Source: Streptomyces albireticuli (lineage in GTDB: Bacteria > Actinomycetota > Actinomycetes > Streptomycetales > Streptomycetaceae). From it: a stretch of DNA of 64,000 nucleotides. Of this stretch, positions 37,057 through 44,427 are shown piece after piece (the stretch's first letter is position 1; each line of letters begins with the position of its first letter). The notes beneath the pieces are model-generated. The model saw only the letters and a program-made list of their open reading frames with translations, ran no database searches and was not told the origin of the DNA. Both the position numbers and the translations under genes were made by a program. The stretch covers positions 434,001-498,000 of the forward strand of contig NZ_JAJQQS010000002.1 of the NCBI RefSeq assembly GCF_021228125.1, in the 5' to 3' direction.

Positions 37057-37645
37057 GCTGCTCCTGATCCGGCACGGGGAGACCGAGTGGAGCCGCGCCG
37101 GACGGCACACCGGACTCACCGACATCCCCCTGACCGAGCACGGCGAGAAGCAGGCCGAGGCGCTCCGCCCGCTGCTCGCCGGGCGCACGGTCGGGCCGGT
37201 GTTCGCGAGCCCGCTGAAGCGCGCCCTGCGCACCGCCGAACTGGCGGGCCTCGACCCGCGTCCCGACCCCGACCTGCGGGAATGGGACTACGGCGGGTAC
37301 GAGGGCATCAGCACCGAGGAGATCCACCGGACCCGTCCCGACTGGTACCTGTGGGACGACGGGGTCGTCCCGGGGGACGCCGGGCACCCGGGGGAGACGG
37401 CCGCCCAGGTCGGCGCCCGCGCCGACCGGGTGCTGGCCCGGATCGCCCCCTCGCTGGCGGAGCCGGCCGGCCCGGACGTCGTCCTGGTGGCCCACGCCCA
37501 CTTCCTGCGGGTCCTGACGGCCCGCAGGCTCGGGCTGCCGCCCACCGCCGGGGCCCTCTTCCGGCTCGATACCGCTACGGTGAGCCGGATCGGCACCGAG
37601 CACGGCCGGCCCGCGCTGGTGGCCTGGAACCTGCCCTCGGTCTGA
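37049..37645 (+). CDS. Histidine phosphatase-family protein (phosphoglycerate-mutase-like)
   Basis: The 198-residue protein has the phosphoacceptor motif LLIRHGETEW (residues 4-13), the acid/base region EWDYGGYEG and the second histidine in VLVAHAHFLRVL (about 148-159). These mark the branch 1 histidine phosphatases. It is shorter than glycolytic phosphoglycerate mutase (about 250 residues), so a phosphatase of unknown substrate is more likely. GTG 37049 overlaps the thioredoxin 3' end by eight bases. Confidence 0.88.
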   Translation: MSELLLIRHGETEWSRAGRHTGLTDIPLTEHGEKQAEALRPLLAGRTVGPVFASPLKRALRTAELAGLDPRPDPDLREWDYGGYEGISTEEIHRTRPDWYLWDDGVVPGDAGHPGETAAQVGARADRVLARIAPSLAEPAGPDVVLVAHAHFLRVLTARRLGLPPTAGALFRLDTATVSRIGTEHGRPALVAWNLPSV

Positions 37646-37800
37646 CGCCGCCCGGTCCGGAACCCTCGCGTCGGTCGCGTCGGTCGCGGCGAGCGTGTCG
37701 GAACCGGGCCCCGGGCGGTGCCGGACCCATGATCGGGGCGGTAGCCCGACCACCCGCGGACTTCATATGATCAATTTCTTTCCGATGGAGGGATGTCCCC

Positions 37801-38226
37801 GTGGCCACGACCCGCACCGCGCACACCGTCTGGGAAGGTGACCTGCTCAAGGGCAGCGGCACCGTCACCTTCGACTCGTCCGGCATCGGCTCCCAGCCGG
37901 TCTCCTGGCCCTCCCGCGCCGAGCAGGCCAACGGCAAGACCAGCCCCGAGGAGCTGATCGCGGGAGCCCACTCCAGCTGCTACTCCATGGCGCTCTCGCA
38001 CGGCCTGGCCGGCGCCGGCACGCCGCCCACCCGCCTGGAGACCAAGGCCGACGTCACGTTCCAGCCCGGCGAGGGCATCACCGGCATCCACCTCACCGTC
38101 CGCGCCGAGGTCCCGGGCCTGGACGCCGAGGGCTTCGCCGCGGCGGCCGAGGACGCTAAGAAGAACTGCCCGGTCAGCCAGGCGCTCACGGGTACGACGA
38201 TCACGCTGACGGCTGAGCTCGTCTGA
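37801..38226 (+). CDS. osmC: OsmC-family peroxidase
   Basis: The 141-residue protein has the two redox cysteines of OsmC: AGAHSSCYSMALS (about residue 60) and KKNCPVSQAL (about residue 122). The OsmC-type N-terminal motif TAHTVWEGDLLKGSGTV distinguishes it from Ohr. It detoxifies organic hydroperoxides with dihydrolipoamide or thiols as reductant. GTG 37801 follows GGAGGG. The 155-base spacer upstream includes TATGATCAATTTC, less GC-rich than its surroundings. Its position after the thioredoxin unit suggests an oxidative-stress neighbourhood. Confidence 0.88.
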   Translation: MATTRTAHTVWEGDLLKGSGTVTFDSSGIGSQPVSWPSRAEQANGKTSPEELIAGAHSSCYSMALSHGLAGAGTPPTRLETKADVTFQPGEGITGIHLTVRAEVPGLDAEGFAAAAEDAKKNCPVSQALTGTTITLTAELV

Positions 38227-38269
38227 GCCGCTCGTAGCGGTTCGCAGCCGTTCGCGGCGGTTCGTACCG

Positions 38270-38305
38270 AGGCCGGTGGGGCTCCTTCGGGTGTCCCACC
38301 GGCCT
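38270..38305. terminator. Bidirectional terminator between osmC and the sortase gene
   Basis: The 11-bp stem AGGCCGGTGGG/CCCACCGGCCT is followed by TTGTT on the plus strand. It lies between convergent genes. Confidence 0.85.
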
Positions 38306-38322
38306 TTGTTCATGACCTCTGT

Positions 38323-38886
38323 TCATGACTTCAGGGTCGCGTAGACGATCAGGTTCTCCACCGGGTGGCCGTTCGCGTCCAGGTCGCCCGCGCAGGTGAC
38401 CAGGCGCAGCGCCCGTTCCGACGTCTCCCCGTAGACCTTTTTGGTCGGGAAGGCGCTCTTGCCGACCTTCTCGGTGCCCGTCACGGTGAAGCGCAGGACC
38501 TTCCCGTCGCCCCGCTCGACGTCCACGGCCGCTCCCTTGCCGACCTTCCCCAGGTCGTGGAAGACGGCCTTGCCCTCCCGGGTGTCGTTGTGCCCGATGA
38601 TCACGGCGGCCCCGGGCGTTCCCGGCTTGGCGCCGCCGGTGTACCAGCCCGCCGTCATGCCCTTCCCGGGCGGCGGCACCTGCACGGTGTCGTCGCTGTT
38701 CAGACCCAGGCGCAGCAGGGCGCTGTCCACCCCGATGGACGGGATCGACACCCGCGACGGCTCCTCGGCGGAGGCGGGGGTGCCGCTGGCTTCCCCGCCG
38801 CCGGGGGTCCCGCCGGTGAGGGAGCAGCCGGTGAGGAGGGCGGCGACGGCGAGGAGGAGGGTGGCGGCGAGGGTTCTGGTGCGCAT
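38323..38886 (-). CDS. Class F sortase, predicted lipoprotein
   Basis: The 187-residue product has a signal with lipobox LLTGC near residue 21 and a sortase beta-barrel. The catalytic His is in VIIGHNDT (about residue 98) and the catalytic Cys in RLVTCAGD (about residue 166). It lacks the transmembrane anchors of class E sortases, and class F sortases are typical of actinobacteria. The usual catalytic Arg region near the C-terminus reads HPVENLIVY and is hard to place. ATG 38886 is the start. It could anchor or process surface proteins, but no LPxTG-type substrate was found in this window. Confidence 0.83.
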   Translation of the reverse strand: MRTRTLAATLLLAVAALLTGCSLTGGTPGGGEASGTPASAEEPSRVSIPSIGVDSALLRLGLNSDDTVQVPPPGKGMTAGWYTGGAKPGTPGAAVIIGHNDTREGKAVFHDLGKVGKGAAVDVERGDGKVLRFTVTGTEKVGKSAFPTKKVYGETSERALRLVTCAGDLDANGHPVENLIVYATLKS

Positions 38887-39018
38887 GGGGGTCACGCTAG
38901 GGAGGTGGGATGGGGGTGCGCTTCGGGTAAACGGCCGGTTCGGTCTCGGCCTAAAGGAGGAGGGGTGGGGTTTGGTGGGTGGGGGTGCGGATGCGGTTGC
39001 GGGGTGGGGGTGCGGAGT

Positions 39019-39220
39019 GGGGGTGCCGCTGCGCGGGGCCCTTCCCCAGCCCCGCCCCTTCCCGAAACCGGGGCTCCGCCCCGGACCCCGGAACCGGGCG
39101 AATTCAGCCCGGCCGGCGTTTGAGGCCACCGCGCGGAGCGCGGAAAGGGGGCCCGGGGGCGGAGCCCCCGGTTACGGGAAGGGGCGGGTAGGGGATAAGG
39201 CCCCGCGCAGCGGCACCCCC
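39019..39220. repeat. MITE-like element, 202 bp with 21-bp perfect terminal inverted repeats
   Basis: The ends 39019-39039 and 39200-39220 are exact reverse complements (core GGTGCCGCTGCGCGGGGC). Inside, a second inverted pair of CCCGCCCCTTCCCG/ CGGGAAGGGGCGGG and a C/G-rich hairpin (GGGGCTCCGCCCC) flank a short unique centre with TTTGAGGCC. It carries no ORF with protein features. The spacer 38887-39231 holds nothing else. A longer relative sits at 50089-50480. Confidence 0.7.
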
Positions 39221-39231
39221 ACCCGCACCCG

Positions 39232-39852
39232 CTACGCCACGCGAACCCGCTGCAGCAACCCCCACGTGAACTCCGCCACATAAGCCCCCCGCACCCCACC
39301 CGCGTCCGGCCCCGAGAACCCCAGCCCCCACCGCGTCGGCGCCGTCCCCTCCATCGGCCGTGCCGGCGCGAACGCCCGCGCCACCTCGTCGACCGTGCAC
39401 GACCACGGCCGCAGGTCCTCGACCGTACGGAGCGTGGGTGCGTGGGCGCCCGGGGCGCGGACCAGCCATTCGTTCCAGACGGCGCCGCCGGGTGCCGAGA
39501 GGACCTCGAAGCGCAGGTCGGGCCAGAGCGGCACGCGCCACGTCGCCGCGTCGAAGACGAGGTCGCCGACGCGCCGCTCGCCCGTGGTCTCCGGCGGGCC
39601 GAGCACCGAGCGGTAGCGCGTACCGGCGCCCCGGGTCTTCGGCGAACGCACCGCGGCCTGCCAGCGGCGGTTCGCCTCCCGCATCGTCGTGCGGTCGACG
39701 CCCAGCTCGCGCAGGGCGTCCTCGACCAGTTCCGGGTGGTGGTCGGCCATCCGCCGCAGCAGGACGAGCTGGAACCACAGGGGGCCGGAGACAGGGCCGG
39801 AGGCGGGAGTGGACCCGGACAACGGGTCGGGCGCTGCGCTCATGCGTGCCAT
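39232..39852 (-). CDS. Hypothetical protein
   Basis: This 206-residue soluble protein has a helical N-terminal half (LWFQLVLLRRMADHHPELVEDALRELGVD, here split as LWFQLVLLRRMADHHPEL and VEDALRELGVD) and a beta-rich second half with DLVFDAATWRVPLWPDLRFE and WNEWLVRAP. No family is recognised. The consistent codon bias argues it is real. ATG 39852 or ATG 39843 could be the start; neither has a strong ribosome site. It ends 12 bases from the MITE-like element and is divergent from the ABC ATPase gene. Confidence 0.6.
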   Translation of the reverse strand: MARMSAAPDPLSGSTPASGPVSGPLWFQLVLLRRMADHHPELVEDALRELGVDRTTMREANRRWQAAVRSPKTRGAGTRYRSVLGPPETTGERRVGDLVFDAATWRVPLWPDLRFEVLSAPGGAVWNEWLVRAPGAHAPTLRTVEDLRPWSCTVDEVARAFAPARPMEGTAPTRWGLGFSGPDAGGVRGAYVAEFTWGLLQRVRVA

Positions 39853-40015
39853 CGTCGCGCATCCCCGCGCCCCGGACCCGCCGCCGGGTGAGGGCCGGGC
39901 GGGGACAGGGGCGAGAACCGGACAGCCGCGCCCGCCCGTGACCCCGCCCCTGAACGTCCGTTCGCCCCGGTTCGTTAGGGTCGGGGACGTCAAGATCACC
40001 ACATACGGAGGCCCG

Positions 40016-40738
40016 ATGGCCGCGCAGGGCGACCCCGCCGCGACCCCGACCACCCCGCCGCTCCTCCGCCTGCGCGGGGTCGGCCGCGTCTACGGGGAAC
40101 GGCACGCGCTGCACCCCCTCGACCTCGACCTCGAACCCGGCACCTGCACGGCCCTCTTCGGTCACAACGGCTCCGGCAAGTCCACGCTGCTGCGCATCGC
40201 GAGCGGCCGTGACACCCCGACCACCGGCAGCGCCCTCTTCGCCGGCCGCCCGGTCTCCGAGGACGACCCGGAGGTGCGGGCCAGGGTGGCCGTCGTCGGC
40301 GACACCGTGGCCACCTATCCCGACCTGACCGTGCGCGAGCACCTCGAACTGGTCACCGTCGCCCACGCGGTGGACGACGCGCAGGCGTGGATCGACCACG
40401 TCCTCGCCGACCGCCGCCTGTCCGATCACGCCCGCGCGCTGCCCGGCTCGCTCTCCTCCGGCCAGCTCCAGTCGCTGCTGCTGGCCGCCGCGCTCGTACG
40501 CCCCCGTGACCTCCTCGTCCTGGACGAGCCCGAACAGCGCCTCGACCCCGACGCCCGGATCCGCCTCGCCGAGCTGCTGACCGGTGAGAAGGAGGACGGC
40601 GTGGCGGTCCTGCTCGCCACCCACCAGGCGGACCTGGCCGAGGCGGTCGCGGACCGGATGATCGCGCTGGAGGACGGCCGGGTGGTGGCCGAGGGGCCGC
40701 CGTCGGAGGTCCTGGGGCGGCTGGGGCTGCGAGGGTGA
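40016..40738 (+). CDS. ABC transporter ATP-binding protein
   Basis: The 240-residue ATPase has Walker A GHNGSGKST (about residues 46-54), the signature loop SLSSGQLQSLLLAAAL (about 146-161), Walker B LLVLDEPE (about 167-174) and the switch His in LATHQAD. The signature has GQ where most have GGQ. GGAGG precedes ATG 40016. It overlaps the next gene by GTGA and works with that large membrane protein, probably as an exporter. Substrate unknown. Confidence 0.9.
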   Translation: MAAQGDPAATPTTPPLLRLRGVGRVYGERHALHPLDLDLEPGTCTALFGHNGSGKSTLLRIASGRDTPTTGSALFAGRPVSEDDPEVRARVAVVGDTVATYPDLTVREHLELVTVAHAVDDAQAWIDHVLADRRLSDHARALPGSLSSGQLQSLLLAAALVRPRDLLVLDEPEQRLDPDARIRLAELLTGEKEDGVAVLLATHQADLAEAVADRMIALEDGRVVAEGPPSEVLGRLGLRG

Positions 40739-42906
40739 GCGGGAACGAGAAGGGGTCGGAAGCCGGGCCGGCGGCCGCGTCCGTTCCGGTGCCGGCGGCC
40801 ACGCCCGGGCCTGCGTCCGGTCTCATGCCCGGGCCCGCGCCTGACCTCACGTCCGGGCCGGCGTCCGGTCTCACGTCCGGGCCGACGCCCCGATCGGCGC
40901 CCGAGTCCGAGTCCGGGTCCGCGTCCGGCCTTACGTTCGGGCCCGCGCCTGACCTCATGTCCGGGCCGACGCCCCGATCGGCGCCCGAGTCCGCGTCCGA
41001 GTCCGTGTCCGGGTCCGCGTTCGGCCTTACGTCCGGGCCCGCGCCCGATCTCACGTCCGGGCCGGTGCCGCGACCGGAGCCCGTGCCCTCGCCCGCGTCC
41101 GGCCTTACGTCCGGGCCTGCGTCCGGGCCCGCGCCCGGGTCGCCGGGCGGCCAGGCGCCCGTACCCCCGCCGCGGCACCACGACCCGTCCGAGCCCGACG
41201 ACGGCCCCACCTGGACCCCCGAGCCCGACGACGCCCCCACCTGGACCCCCGAGCCCGACGACGCCCCCACCTGGACCCCCGAAGACGACGACCGCACCCC
41301 CGAGACCCTCCGCTGGCTGCGCGACAAGCGCCGCGCGCACCGCCGCCGGAAGGGCCGCGACCTCGCCGTCGTCATCTACACCCTCCTGCTCGTCGTCGTC
41401 GGCTACGGCGGCGGCTACGCCTTCCACTTCATGCGCCGGGTCGAGCTCGGGGCCGATTACAGCGGGCTCGGCGCGGATCTCCAGCGCGCCTTGCCCGCGT
41501 TCTTCACGCTGGTCACCGCCGCGCTCGCGCTGTTCGCCGCCCGCGACGCGCTGTGGCGCGGGCCCGTCGTCGTGCCCGCGCCGTCCGTGGGGTGGCTGCT
41601 CGCCCAGCCCGTGCGCCGGGAGCGGGTGCTGCGGCCGTGGTTCCGGTTGTCGGCCGGGCTCGCCGTCGTCCCCGGGCTGCTCGTGGCGGCCGGGGGAGCC
41701 GTCGCGCTGCGGGTGACCGGCCTGGCCTCCCTGGGGGCCGCGCTGCTCGCCCTCCTCCCCGCCGCGCTCTGTCTGCCGCTCCTCGCCGTCTCCGTCGGCA
41801 TGGCCGTCGAGCGCCGGTCCGCCCTCGCCGCGCGGGTACGCCGCCGCACGCCCCTCGCCGTCCTCGCGCTGATGCTGCTCGCCGCGCAGACCGTCCTCGC
41901 CGTTCGCGGGCACCGGTCCGTCCTCCTGGAGCGGGCGGAACTGTGGTCGGGGCCGTGGGGGTGGGCGGCCCAGCCGGTGGTCGCCGCGACCGGGGGGTCC
42001 GCGCCCGGCCGCTGGATCGCCCTCGCCGCCCTCGTCCTGCTCACCGCCGGCGGCCTCGTCCTGGGGCACCGGGACGCGGGCCGGGTGCCGACCGCGCAGC
42101 TGCGCCGGCGGGCGGCTACCGCGCAGACCGTGTCGTCCGTGATGTGGACCGTGGAGCTGAGGGCCGCCAAGCTCGCGTTGCTCGACGCGACCGGCTCCGG
42201 CCGCGTCCACCGGGCCCGGCTGCCCGCGCCGCGCTCCAAGTACCTCGTGGTGGTCTGGCGGGACGCGCTGGCGCTGCTGCGCTCGCCCGGCCGGTTCGCG
42301 AAGGCCCTGATGTGGACGGCCTGCGCCACCGCCGCGGCCGCCCTCGGCGCGGAGCTGAACGGCGGCCGGCGGACCCTGTGCGCGGTCGTCGCCCTGCTCC
42401 TGGGGTACGTGGCCGTGGGCGCCCTCGCCGAGCCCGCCCGGCTGGAGACCGACGACGTGCGGCGCGCCGCCTGGTCGCCGTTCCGGCTGCGGACGCTGAT
42501 GCTCCAGCACACGGTCGTACCCGCCGTGGCGGGCGCCCTGCTGGCCCTGATGGCCGCCGTGCCGTTCGCGGTGGCGGGCGCGCCCTGGGCGCTCCTGCTC
42601 TGGCCGGTGTGCGCGGTGCCGTTCGCCGCGGCGGCGGTCTTCGCGGCGTGCCGGGGCCCGGCACGTACGAGCCTGATGTTCACCGGTGTGAGCACGCCCG
42701 TCGGGGACCCCGGGGTGCTGATCTTCCTCGCCTGGTACGCCGCCGGGCCGCTCGTGTCCGTCGGCGGTCTCGCGCTCGCCCTGGGCGCCGTGCCGCACCG
42801 GCCGGACGCGGCGGGCACGGGCGGTGTCGCCGCCGTGGCGGGGTTGCTGACGGCGGGTCTGCTGTTCTTCGCGGCCCGTTCGGCGGACCGGCTGGTGCGC
42901 CGCTGA
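40735..42906 (+). CDS. ABC transporter membrane protein with repetitive N-terminal tail (DUF6297-like)
   Basis: The 723-residue protein begins with a disordered tail of about 190 residues. It contains tandem repeats such as SGLTSGPAPDLTSGP and three copies of PDDxPTWTPE, encoded by DNA-level repeats. About 12 hydrophobic segments follow from residue 205 (DLAVVIYTLLLVVVGYGGGYA) to the end. This layout fits the large permeases paired with a single ATPase in Streptomyces, which I recall as DUF6297. It is coupled to the ATPase by a GTGA overlap. The tail is cytoplasmic or extracellular; its repeat number probably varies between strains. The function is likely export or membrane-stress related. 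Confidence 0.75.
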   Translation: MSGNEKGSEAGPAAASVPVPAATPGPASGLMPGPAPDLTSGPASGLTSGPTPRSAPESESGSASGLTFGPAPDLMSGPTPRSAPESASESVSGSAFGLTSGPAPDLTSGPVPRPEPVPSPASGLTSGPASGPAPGSPGGQAPVPPPRHHDPSEPDDGPTWTPEPDDAPTWTPEPDDAPTWTPEDDDRTPETLRWLRDKRRAHRRRKGRDLAVVIYTLLLVVVGYGGGYAFHFMRRVELGADYSGLGADLQRALPAFFTLVTAALALFAARDALWRGPVVVPAPSVGWLLAQPVRRERVLRPWFRLSAGLAVVPGLLVAAGGAVALRVTGLASLGAALLALLPAALCLPLLAVSVGMAVERRSALAARVRRRTPLAVLALMLLAAQTVLAVRGHRSVLLERAELWSGPWGWAAQPVVAATGGSAPGRWIALAALVLLTAGGLVLGHRDAGRVPTAQLRRRAATAQTVSSVMWTVELRAAKLALLDATGSGRVHRARLPAPRSKYLVVVWRDALALLRSPGRFAKALMWTACATAAAALGAELNGGRRTLCAVVALLLGYVAVGALAEPARLETDDVRRAAWSPFRLRTLMLQHTVVPAVAGALLALMAAVPFAVAGAPWALLLWPVCAVPFAAAAVFAACRGPARTSLMFTGVSTPVGDPGVLIFLAWYAAGPLVSVGGLALALGAVPHRPDAAGTGGVAAVAGLLTAGLLFFAARSADRLVRR

Positions 42907-43040
42907 CGAACTCCCGTCCCGGGCCGGGGACATGCCGCCCCCGCCTCCTCACCGCCGCGTCGCGCAAGCTTTACCCGCCGTCATCCGTCCGGTGATCCAC
43001 CGGCCCCCCGCGGCCGGGACCCGGCCGGTACCGTCTGGCC

Positions 43041-43553
43041 ATGACGGAAATCGACCCGCGCCGCACCGCCCTGGTACTGATCGACCTGATGGAGCGCGTC
43101 GTCGCGCTGCCCCTCGCCCCGTACGGCGGGGACGAAGTGGTCCGTACCGCCGGTGAGTTGGCGCGGTCCTTCCGTGAGGCCGGGGCGCCCGTCGTGGTCG
43201 TGCGGGTCGAGCGGCCCGGCGTCGCGGAGCAGCCGCCCGGCAGCGGGCTGCCGGCCGGGGTGTCCGAGCCGGGTGACATCGAGGTCGTCAAACGGTCCGC
43301 GGGGGCGTTCCACGGCACGGACCTGGACGCGCGGCTGCGGGAGCGTGGGGTGCGGACGCTCGTCCTGGGCGGGGTCGCGACGAATCTGGGAGTGGAGTCG
43401 ACGGCGCGGTCGGCCGCGGACCACGGGTACGGCCTGGTGTTCGTGGAGGACGCGATGAGCGCGCTGACGGCGGAGGAGCACCGGGCGTCGGTGACGCTGG
43501 ACATGCCGCGGCTGGGGACGGTGGTGCGGGCGGGGGAGCTGCGGGTGGGATGA
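43041..43553 (+). CDS. Isochorismatase-like protein lacking the catalytic Cys
   Basis: The 170-residue product has the cysteine-hydrolase fold: TALVLIDLMERVV with the conserved Asp (about residue 15), EVVKRSAGAFHGTDL with the conserved Lys, and LGGVATNLGVESTARSAAD. In active isochorismatase-like hydrolases, a Cys occupies the position of the Gly in NLGVES. E. coli YecD-like proteins share this Gly. Either the protein uses another mechanism or it is a non-catalytic binder. ATG 43041 is the start. It stands alone. Confidence 0.82.
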   Translation: MTEIDPRRTALVLIDLMERVVALPLAPYGGDEVVRTAGELARSFREAGAPVVVVRVERPGVAEQPPGSGLPAGVSEPGDIEVVKRSAGAFHGTDLDARLRERGVRTLVLGGVATNLGVESTARSAADHGYGLVFVEDAMSALTAEEHRASVTLDMPRLGTVVRAGELRVG

Positions 43554-43664
43554 CCTGGGATTTCCCCCTGCCCCGCCCCTTCCCGGGCCGGGGAGCCCCG
43601 GACCCCTTTGCCGCCCCCTGCCGGCCCCTTTGCCGCCCTCGGCGGTGGCTGAAGACGCCTCCTG

Positions 43665-43742
43665 GCCGCCGCTGCCGGTAGGCGCCATGCGCCGCCGCTG
43701 CCGGTAGGCGCCATGCGCCGCCGCTGCCGGTAGGCGCCATGC
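43665..43742. repeat. Three perfect 26-bp tandem repeats
   Basis: Units start at 43665, 43691 and 43717 and contain CGCTGCCGGTAGGCGCCATG. Each includes a GGCGC-CAT-GCGCC hairpin. They lie in the spacer between convergent genes, next to a fragment of the dispersed GC-rich repeat (43556-43600). Confidence 0.85.
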
Positions 43743-43804
43743 GCCGGCGGCCTCCGCGGGGCCGGGCTCCGCTCAGGCCGGCCGTGCCCGCCGGGCGGTG
43801 TTCT

Positions 43805-43829
43805 CACCGGGCGGCGCTCCCGCCCGGTG
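43805..43829. terminator. Hairpin between convergent genes
   Basis: The perfect 10-bp stem CACCGGGCGG/CCGCCCGGTG has a five-base loop. It lies between the isochorismatase-like and MarR genes. The remaining spacer (43830-43910) is GC-rich and contains nothing identifiable. Confidence 0.6.
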
Positions 43830-43910
43830 CGAGCGAGCGCCTCCGGCCCGGCGCTCGATGCCGCGGGCCGAGGCGGCGCCCCCCCCCGCACGTTCAGACG
43901 CGGGCGCGTC

Positions 43911-44339
43911 TCACGCGCCGCCCCCCAGCATCCGCTTCAGCAGGTCCCGCAGCACCGTCCGCTCCTCCGCCGACAGCCCGCCCAGCGGCTCGCGGGCGAA
44001 GCCCAGGGACTCCCGGAGCCGGGCGGCCGTGACACGGCCCTCCGAGGTCGCCGCCGCGAGCTTCACGCGGCGGTCGTCGGGGTCCGGGCGGCGCTCGACC
44101 AGGCCGCGGGACTCCAGGCGGTCGACGATGCCGGTGACGTTCGACGGCTCGCACTTCAGCTTCTGGGCGATGCGGCGCATCGGCATCGGCTCCAGCGTGA
44201 GCAGGGCCAGCACCTTCGCCTGCGCGCCGGTCAGCGAGTGCTTCGCGGCGGCCTCCTCGTACTCCTCGTGGTAGCGCGCCACGACGGTCGCGATGAGGTC
44301 GACCACTTCACGGCTGAGGGCGTCGGTTCGAGGGGTCAT
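43911..44339 (-). CDS. MarR-family transcriptional regulator
   Basis: The 142-residue protein has the MarR winged helix: LTGAQAKVLALLTLEPMPMRRIAQKLKCEPSNVTGIVDRLESRGLV (quoted as MRRIAQKLKC and NVTGIVDRLESRGLV) and the wing RRPDPDDRRVKLAA. It is divergent from an oxidoreductase/Ohr pair, with operator-like palindromes between them, so it likely controls both directions. The reactive N-terminal Cys of OhrR is missing; the only Cys is in the DNA-binding domain, so peroxide sensing by the OhrR mechanism is doubtful. Confidence 0.88.
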   Translation of the reverse strand: MTPRTDALSREVVDLIATVVARYHEEYEEAAAKHSLTGAQAKVLALLTLEPMPMRRIAQKLKCEPSNVTGIVDRLESRGLVERRPDPDDRRVKLAAATSEGRVTAARLRESLGFAREPLGGLSAEERTVLRDLLKRMLGGGA

Positions 44340-44369
44340 GACTTCAGGCTACTCCTTTGCTTGACAACA

Positions 44370-44415
44370 TGAAATATCGAGGCGCATGGTTGTTTCAGTT
44401 CCTGAAATATCGAGG
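44370..44415. promoter_or_regulatory. Operator region for the divergent MarR/oxidoreductase genes
   Basis: The 13-mer TGAAATATCGAGG occurs at 44370 and again at 44403, 33 bases apart (three helical turns). A perfect inverted repeat TTTCAG-TTC-CTGAAA spans 44393-44407. TTGACA at 44361-44366 is a likely -35 element. AT-rich palindromes of this type are usual MarR sites. Confidence 0.65.
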
Positions 44416-44427
44416 AGGCTGCGTTCC

